Source of the DNA: Pseudomonas lalucatii
Lineage (GTDB): Bacteria > Pseudomonadota > Gammaproteobacteria > Pseudomonadales > Pseudomonadaceae
Reading direction: 5' to 3'
NCBI RefSeq assembly: GCF_018398425.1
Contig: NZ_JADPMV010000001.1
Span: 1,736,001-1,800,000 of the forward strand
DNA length: 64,000 nucleotides
Part shown: positions 59,713 through 64,000 of the stretch, piece by piece
Layout of the letters: each line of letters opens with the position of its first letter
Position numbering within the stretch: the stretch's first letter is position 1
Notes under the pieces: generated by a model
The model's input: the letters and a program-made list of their open reading frames with translations, nothing else
Told to the model about the DNA's origin: nothing
Database searches by the model: none
Made by a program: the position numbers and the translations under genes

Positions 59713-60072
59713 TCAGCTCTTGGCGGCGTCAGGCGTTGGCTGTTGAGCCGGGCGCGGGGAAGGTTGCGGTTGCTGGCGGGCGGCGGGCTTGTCGTCCACG
59801 GCCTCCAGGTGCAGGGCGAGATTTTTGCCCTTGTTCTGCCCGCCGCGGGCTACGTCGAAGGTGATGCGCACCTTCTGCAGCGGGTCGAACTGGGCGCCGG
59901 CGGCGAAAACTTCATCGGCCACGTCTTCGGCGATGGCCATGCCGATGATGGAAAGACCGTGCTCGCTTTTGCCGTCCGGTTCATCGCCATAGAAAATCTT
60001 GGCGTATTTGGCGTCATCGACCTGGGTCATCTGAGTGCCGAGAAATGCAACTTCCATCGTTGAACGTGCCAT
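59713..60072 (-). CDS. Putative phage single-stranded DNA-binding protein (gene V type)
   Basis: A 119-residue protein starting MARSTMEVAFLGTQMTQVDD, with a beta-rich core (KVRITFDVARGGQNKGKNLALHLEAV region) and a flexible Pro/Gln-rich tail (ARQQPQPSPRPAQQPTPDA) like those of ssDNA-binding proteins. Position just before the coat genes matches Pf gene V. First gene of the structural block after a 240-base regulatory gap. Confidence 0.62.
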   Translation of the reverse strand: MARSTMEVAFLGTQMTQVDDAKYAKIFYGDEPDGKSEHGLSIIGMAIAEDVADEVFAAGAQFDPLQKVRITFDVARGGQNKGKNLALHLEAVDDKPAARQQPQPSPRPAQQPTPDAAKS

Positions 60073-60313
60073 TGGTATTTCCTCGCTGAGTTGCGCGTTA
60101 TTGCGCGGGTTTGCCTTTCAGCAGGCCGAGCGATCCCGAGCAGATGAACTGATGAAGTTCGCTATCTGCCAGGTGTGGCGCGGCTTGCAGGGGGTTATGT
60201 GTACCTAGTTATACGCGATCAATTAGCCGAAAATTCACGCTTAAAAAAACATCAAGTTGAGGTGATAAGTCCGAAACACACTGTTTTAGTGAGGCGGCCC
60301 ACCGTTCCGAACT
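60073..60313. promoter_or_regulatory. Phage intergenic region (probable promoter, possible origin)
   Basis: AT-rich compared with its surroundings (GTGTACCTAGTTATACGCGATC, CACGCTTAAAAAAACATC). No convincing gene. It precedes the leftward structural operon and is the largest non-coding gap in the phage, so it is the best place for its main promoter and possibly the replication origin. Confidence 0.4.
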
Positions 60314-60622
60314 TCAACATCGCTCATGTTCAACCCTTGTGATCGGCGCATGGATGCGCAACCCGAGTTGCCTGGGACAGATACCCACCGGCTGCGCCCG
60401 TGGATATCTATCAGCCCTCGACCCCACACGTGGGGCCCCACTCGGGCCTTGGGCAAAGCGGGTTTGCACCTGGGAAGAGGGAGAAGCAAAAGCGCGCCAA
60501 GGCTCAGGTTTAACGAACCAGCAGGCCAGCCACTCGCGCCACAGGTAGCGGGTAATGCCGTGGCCGACGATATAGGCAGCCGGCGCCAGGAAGATGAGCA
60601 GGGCGATCTGTTCAGAAGTCAT
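60314..60622 (-). CDS. Small phage protein with one N-terminal membrane helix
   Basis: From the ATG at 60622 it encodes 102 residues: MTSEQIALLIFLAPAAYIVG forms a membrane helix, the rest is basic and polar. No family recognised. Overlaps the end of the upstream gene by 11 bases, which supports translation. Confidence 0.5.
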   Translation of the reverse strand: MTSEQIALLIFLAPAAYIVGHGITRYLWREWLACWFVKPEPWRAFASPSSQVQTRFAQGPSGAPRVGSRADRYPRAQPVGICPRQLGLRIHAPITRVEHERC

Positions 60623-60926
60623 AGAAGAGATCCACTGGCGGCAGCGATGGAATGGGTGGGCCGCTGTCCTGCACAACGCGCCAGTACTTCGGGGGCTGGA
60701 GCGGTGGCGTGTGTTTCTCGCAGATATAGGCCGGTGTCACTGCCCAGTCCGAGAGCAGGACTTTCCAGGCACCAGCTACGAAGCCCATCTTGATGGCGCG
60801 CATCGGCAGCGCAGAGGCGCGGCGGCACAGGGCGCATGGTGTGGATGGGCAAGGATCGGGCCTGGCCATTTCGGCCTTGGACCAGCAGACAGAGCAGGCG
60901 CAGTCCGCGGAGTGTTCGAGTCGCAT
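60612..60926 (-). CDS. Small cysteine-rich phage protein
   Basis: A 104-residue protein with CACSVCW and CALCRRAS pairs near the N terminus (a likely zinc site) and a Pro-rich C-terminal half. Early-region gene of unknown function. Confidence 0.55.
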   Translation of the reverse strand: MRLEHSADCACSVCWSKAEMARPDPCPSTPCALCRRASALPMRAIKMGFVAGAWKVLLSDWAVTPAYICEKHTPPLQPPKYWRVVQDSGPPIPSLPPVDLFYDF

Positions 60927-60929
60927 GGC

Positions 60930-61151
60930 TCATACCAACCCCCTCAGTATGGTGATGCGGAAGTGCTCCCGGGCGTGTTCCTGGGCGAGCATCGAGGTCA
61001 GCGGGTCGTGAGCGACCACAGCAGATACCGCCAGATCGATAAAGCGATGACACTCGCGGCGGGACGCACCCCGAAAGCAGCGCTGCCAGCGTTTCTGATG
61101 GGTTGCCCCATGGAAGCTGGCGACCTCGACGACGCATGGCACGCTACTCAT
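60930..61151 (-). CDS. Small phage protein, unknown
   Basis: A 73-residue protein starting MSSVPCVVEVASFHGATHQK. No recognised domain. It overlaps the excisionase-like gene by 8 bases and ends 3 bases before the next gene, consistent with a compact early operon. Confidence 0.5.
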   Translation of the reverse strand: MSSVPCVVEVASFHGATHQKRWQRCFRGASRRECHRFIDLAVSAVVAHDPLTSMLAQEHAREHFRITILRGLV

Positions 61152-61416
61152 CTGCGTAATCCCCGGCGCAGAAGATGGTTTTGCCCTTCTCCAGGTCGCG
61201 GCGGATGCGGTGCAGGTTGATCACGCGGCGGCGGCCGATCTTCACGGTGGGGATGGCTTGCGACTCCACCCAGCCACGCACCACGTCCTGGGTGACGTCT
61301 TCAATGCCGAGCATTTCGGCGAAAACCAGCTGGGAGCAAAAAGGCGAATCACGAAAGTCGGTGATGCGCTCTGCGTTTCCCTGTGCGTTGAACCCCACTA
61401 CTCCAGACTGTTCCAT
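61144..61416 (-). CDS. Excisionase-like DNA-binding protein
   Basis: From the ATG at 61416, 90 residues. The central part (FAEMLGIEDVTQDVVRGWVE then VKIGRRRVINLHRIRRDLEK) is a winged-helix/excisionase-type fold. It is divergent from the repressor, the arrangement of XisF and repressor in Pf4-type phages, where this protein excises the prophage and activates early genes. Confidence 0.7.
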   Translation of the reverse strand: MEQSGVVGFNAQGNAERITDFRDSPFCSQLVFAEMLGIEDVTQDVVRGWVESQAIPTVKIGRRRVINLHRIRRDLEKGKTIFCAGDYADE

Positions 61417-61464
61417 GTGAAAGCCCCTATAATCCGGCGAAATGGCTGTGCCCTTCACGGCAAA

Positions 61465-61520
61465 TATGTACTAGATACACATGTACATAGTACCCAAACG
61501 GCTCAGAGTGTACATAGAAC
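61465..61520. promoter_or_regulatory. Operator cluster of the phage switch
   Basis: Between the divergent genes lie TGTACATAGTAC (61482-61493) and TGTACATAGAAC (61509-61520), starts 27 bases apart, plus a related ATGTAC half-site at 61466-61471. Probable binding sites for the repressor, the excisionase-like protein, or both. Confidence 0.5.
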
Positions 61521-61537
61521 ATTCATGGCATTTTTTA

Positions 61538-61810
61538 ATGAGCGAAGGCATTTCTGATAGAGGACTTCTACTTCTCGAACGCGCAAGCTTGAAAGAGCTG
61601 GCGGAAAGCGGGGGGACGGAATACGTCCGCTGGCAAAACATCAAACGGGGCAAAGCAAGGATAGGAGCCAACGAGATCGAGATTCTCGGCCGTGTATTCC
61701 CACGCTATCGGTGGTGGCTGATTACAGGCGAGGTCATGCCAGAGAATGACCAAACAAGCCCGGACTACGACGAGGCCAACCGAAACTTGATCGGTCGAAA
61801 CGCGGGATAG
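61538..61810 (+). CDS. Phage repressor-like DNA-binding protein
   Basis: Start taken at 61538 (MSEGISDRGLLLLERASLKE), since an upstream in-frame start would place the operator repeats inside the gene. 90 residues with a compact helical core (ELAESGGTEYVRWQNIKRGK) resembling small Cro/CI-type regulators, and a conserved PRYRWWLITGEVMPE. Equivalent in place to the Pf immunity repressor. Confidence 0.68.
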   Translation: MSEGISDRGLLLLERASLKELAESGGTEYVRWQNIKRGKARIGANEIEILGRVFPRYRWWLITGEVMPENDQTSPDYDEANRNLIGRNAG

Positions 61811-61864
61811 CAATCACAACGGAAGTGACTAGACGCTGGTACGCCCGGAAGGTGGAGAGATCGA

Positions 61865-62074
61865 GTGAAAGATAGCTTTGAAAATATCCGGGCCGAGCGC
61901 GAGGCGCCTTCCCTCAGGCGCCAGCAGCCAAACCAGTACGCGGGGCTCTGGAAGCAGATCGCCCTGGGCATCATCGTCGGCGGTAGCGTACTGAGCCTGA
62001 TCGGCACCCTGCTCTGGCTGATTTCGGTAGGCGCACTGCTGGGCGGCATGACCATAGCCTTGCCCCGCCCCTAG
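61865..62074 (+). CDS. Small membrane protein in the prophage cargo
   Basis: A 69-residue protein with a GTG start preceded by GGAGAG. A basic N-terminal 28 residues is followed by a long hydrophobic stretch (IALGIIVGGSVLSLIGTLLW onward, probably two helices). Possibly an envelope-acting immunity function; that is only a guess from place and topology. Confidence 0.55.
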   Translation: MKDSFENIRAEREAPSLRRQQPNQYAGLWKQIALGIIVGGSVLSLIGTLLWLISVGALLGGMTIALPRP

Positions 62075-62119
62075 GCAGGCACACGAATAGCGGTATTTCC
62101 GAAGGAGCGGAGCAACATC

Positions 62120-62449
62120 ATGAAGCAAGCACTTATCGCCTTACTCATCCTGGCAGCGCCCGCTTTTGCAGATGAGGAAAAGCCAGTCGCTACCCAGGCG
62201 GCAGAAGCCGCCACCCCCTACGTGGAAGCCTTCAGCAAAAGCGTAAGCAGAACCCTCGCTGAGGTCATGGCCGGCGGCAAAGGCCCGATGGCCGAAGGTG
62301 CGCGCGCCAACCTCAAGATGCAGGATCAGCGTGAGCGCGAAGCCAATCGCGGCACCCGCAAGAGCATGAAGGAGTGCATCAAGCCTGGAAGCGTCATTGA
62401 CGATGACGTGAAGGAGTGCATTGAAGGACTACGCGAGAAGACGTGGTAA
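62120..62449 (+). CDS. Small exported protein in the prophage cargo
   Basis: A 109-residue protein with a signal peptide (residues 1-17, APAFA), a helical charged middle, and a C-terminal MKECIKPGSVIDDDVKECIE with two conserved cysteines. GGAG precedes the ATG. Unknown function. The last ~27 residues recur in a diverged copy immediately downstream. Confidence 0.65.
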   Translation: MKQALIALLILAAPAFADEEKPVATQAAEAATPYVEAFSKSVSRTLAEVMAGGKGPMAEGARANLKMQDQREREANRGTRKSMKECIKPGSVIDDDVKECIEGLREKTW

Positions 62450-62491
62450 CCCTACCTAGCTAAAAACCGTGGTCTGCCCCCATATATTCCC

Positions 62492-62596
62492 ATGAAGGAA
62501 TGCATCAAACCTGGGAACGCCATTGATGATGATGTGAAAGAATGTATGGAAGGAACAAAAAACAAGGCACGGCAGGAAATACTAGAATTATATTAG
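62492..62596 (+). pseudogene. Diverged partial copy of the 62120 gene 3' end
   Basis: The frame starting at 62492 reads MKECIKPGNAIDDDVKECME then a new tail ending ARQEILELY and TAG. It matches the C terminus of the preceding protein, but with more A/T-rich codons (AAA, GAA, GAT). No signal peptide or upstream part remains. Its stop lies beside the ribosome site of the large cargo gene. Confidence 0.6.
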
Positions 62597-62605
62597 GATG
62601 AAAGT

Positions 62606-64000
62606 ATGAGCAGCCCGAAAGAGTCGGAAGTATCTGAAAAACTTATAGATTATTTGATAGGGACTATTGACGGCTTTGAAATGGAAAGCCTGATATCTAG
62701 GCTGCTTGGAATAAGGCATGGAGAAGGTTTTGAGTGTCTCGGTGGGAGGAAGGATGGTGGCGCTGATGGAATGTTTGTAGGCATTTACCAACAGCGGAAC
62801 GAACACTACGTACAAATTAGCAAGGAAAGCGGAGCGGAAAAAAAGATTGAGAGAACAGTTAAGCGCTTAAGAGAGGTCGGTCGAAATCCAAAAGCGATAA
62901 CGTACTGGACGAATATTTCGATACCTACGCGAGACATTATAGAAGAAAAACTAACTGAGTCACTAAGCGTGACTGTAAGGATCAGGGAAAAACTATCTCT
63001 CGCTCAATTGATCAACGAAAATGATGATTCAAGGCGGTTATTTAGGGAGATGTTTGCAAGAGAGATTGCAGAACTTTCAAAACAAAAGGCTGCTAGCGAG
63101 GGGAAGAAGTTAGGATTCACGAGCGACCCAACAGTCTATACGTTCCTGAAGTTTGAGGTGGGTGATAGGCACAAAAGGGATAATCTTACAGAGCCGGTCG
63201 CAGATGCAATGATTTACTGGGCTCTCAGAGAGACTGACCCTGATAAAAATACACTACTGTCCAGAGGCGAACTTAAGAAGAAAATAGCAGCTGCTTTGCC
63301 CGGCGCTCAAAACATGATTATTCCAAACATAGATCATAGATTAGAGCAGTTGTGTAGGCGAGGAGCAGAGACTCCTAGGGTTCGTTATTATAGAACTCAA
63401 GATGCATATTGTTTGCCTTATGAAATGAGACTGGAGATTGCTGAAGAAAGCATTGCCGACATTGAGCTAACCGAGTTCGTAAGAAAATCGTTAGAGGATA
63501 GCGCAAGAGAACGCGGGGCAGATGGTAAAAGTAGGCTTATTGCAGATATAGCAATTTCAGTTATCTACCAACATTTCTTTGAGCAAGGGTTGGTCTTAGC
63601 CGCCTTTTTGGAGAAAAGGCTAGAGTCTATATCGTCACAAGAGCAGGTTGTTGAGACTGAATTAATGAGGTCTCTTGATGCTGAGGCAATATCTCCAAAG
63701 CTATATGGTGTTGCCCTTAATGTTCTGAGGTCGTTTTTCTATTCGCCAAGCGAACGCCAGGTTTTATTTCAGAAAAAATTAAGTCGCACCTCTCTTTTGC
63801 TGATTTCGCTCAAGCATTCACCGCAATTGCTCGAGTATTTTAATGGTATGACTGGCAAGTTTAGGCTTTTTATTGGCACTGATATAATAGTTAAAGCGCT
63901 TTCAGAGTACTACCTTGGAGGGGAGTCTAAAACCTTAACTAATCTCCTATCTGTTGCGCGAGCAGCAGGTGCGCAGTTGATATTGACCGAACCAGTCGTT
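62606..64000 (+). CDS. Large AT-rich cargo protein: REase-like N terminus plus PIN-like segment (3' end outside window)
   Basis: An uninterrupted 465-codon frame from the ATG at 62606 (AGGA site 8 bases upstream) to the end of the window. Residues 38-75 (HGEGFECLGGRKDGGADG, then YVQISK with Lys73) resemble the core of Mrr/PD-(D/E)XK-type nucleases and are followed by KIERTVKRLREVGRNPKAIT. The middle is helical. At the end, LFIGTDIIVKALSEYY (Asp426) and NLLSVARAAGAQLILTEPVV look like the start of a PIN-type nuclease domain. GC content and codon use are far lower than the phage genes, indicating separate acquisition. Place at the cargo end of a prophage suggests defence; not proven. Confidence 0.6.
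   Translation, partial: MSSPKESEVSEKLIDYLIGTIDGFEMESLISRLLGIRHGEGFECLGGRKDGGADGMFVGIYQQRNEHYVQISKESGAEKKIERTVKRLREVGRNPKAITYWTNISIPTRDIIEEKLTESLSVTVRIREKLSLAQLINENDDSRRLFREMFAREIAELSKQKAASEGKKLGFTSDPTVYTFLKFEVGDRHKRDNLTEPVADAMIYWALRETDPDKNTLLSRGELKKKIAAALPGAQNMIIPNIDHRLEQLCRRGAETPRVRYYRTQDAYCLPYEMRLEIAEESIADIELTEFVRKSLEDSARERGADGKSRLIADIAISVIYQHFFEQGLVLAAFLEKRLESISSQEQVVETELMRSLDAEAISPKLYGVALNVLRSFFYSPSERQVLFQKKLSRTSLLLISLKHSPQLLEYFNGMTGKFRLFIGTDIIVKALSEYYLGGESKTLTNLLSVARAAGAQLILTEPVV

Larger units (their letters stand above)
51092..64000. mobile_element. Inovirus (Pf-like) prophage with cargo, integrated at tRNA-Met; right end outside window
   Basis: Gene order matches Pf-type filamentous prophages read from the attachment side: toxin-antitoxin, integrase, Rep, secretin, Zot/pI, pVI, pIII, coat, small coat genes, ssDNA-binding protein, early genes, excisionase, divergent repressor, then cargo. 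The left boundary is set by the tRNA-Met 3' end. I found no copy of the tRNA 3' end before 64000, so the right attachment site is either further on or too short for me to see. GC falls sharply after ~62450. Confidence 0.85.

Noticed and set aside
60286..60489. A 67-codon minus-strand frame in the phage early region
   Set aside because: It largely overlaps the better supported 60314-60622 gene in another frame and lacks a ribosome site.
61481..61537. Longer N terminus for the phage repressor starting at 61481
   Set aside because: The added codons consist of the repeated operator sequences, so the start at 61538 is more plausible.
62588..62815. A 75-codon minus-strand frame at the start of the large cargo gene
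   Set aside because: It lies opposite a long uninterrupted plus-strand frame with a ribosome site, and shows no domain.

Overview
The window reads as chromosome of a high-GC gammaproteobacterium of the genus Pseudomonas. The evidence is gene order: hemH / TIGR01777 / renalase-like / DUF523-DUF1722 / MerR / phrB, then murI-moeB-prmC-prfA-hemA, then a TPR lipoprotein-lolB-ispE-tRNA-Gln-prs-rplY-pth-ychF. This is the order I know from Pseudomonas (for example P. putida). The last ~13 kb is an integrated filamentous-phage element whose far end becomes AT-rich.

Layout. (1) 1-7.9 kb: a DUF4129 / DUF4350 / MoxR / DUF58 operon, then single housekeeping or orphan genes (PA4642-type, a GntR/FCD regulator, FKBP isomerase, CHAD, orphan ParA). 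(2) 8-25.3 kb: a hydroxyproline catabolic island. A 4-hydroxyproline 2-epimerase and a three-part D-hydroxyproline dehydrogenase sit next to a PAS-AraC regulator. They are followed by an amino-acid ABC transporter interleaved with two dehydratases (aconitase-X type for cis-3-hydroxyproline, proline-racemase-fold for trans-3-hydroxyproline). Then come a DHDPS-family deaminase, a TRAP transporter, an alpha-ketoglutarate-semialdehyde dehydrogenase and a delta1-pyrroline-2-carboxylate reductase. Together they would take trans-4-hydroxyproline to alpha-ketoglutarate, and the 3-hydroxyprolines to proline. Two promoters in the island share an identical 12-bp palindromic box; its core is also found upstream of the GntR gene 3.3 kb away from the island.

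(3) 25.3-30.1 kb: cupin, purine and uracil salvage (hpt-like, upp, uraA) and a Spinster-type MFS protein. (4) 30.2-38.2 kb: hemH plus a probable light/singlet-oxygen-response cluster with photolyase and a class-II LitR-like MerR regulator; two TGTACA-N12-TGTA-type boxes lie in its promoters. (5) 38.2-51 kb: PagL-like deacylase, cell-wall/cofactor/translation genes, lolB, ispE, two identical tRNA-Gln genes, prs, rplY, pth, ychF and tRNA-Met.

(6) 51.1 kb to the end: an inovirus (Pf-like) prophage next to tRNA-Met. It has HigBA, tyrosine integrase, rolling-circle Rep, its own secretin, Zot/pI, pVI-, pIII- and pVIII-like proteins, two tiny coat-type genes not longer than 41 residues, a putative ssDNA-binding protein, small early genes, and a divergent excisionase/repressor switch. 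Beyond the switch lies cargo: two small proteins, a decayed partial gene copy, and a large AT-rich open frame that runs off the window. That frame combines a restriction-endonuclease-like N terminus with a PIN-like segment. It is the best candidate here for an undescribed, possibly anti-phage, system.
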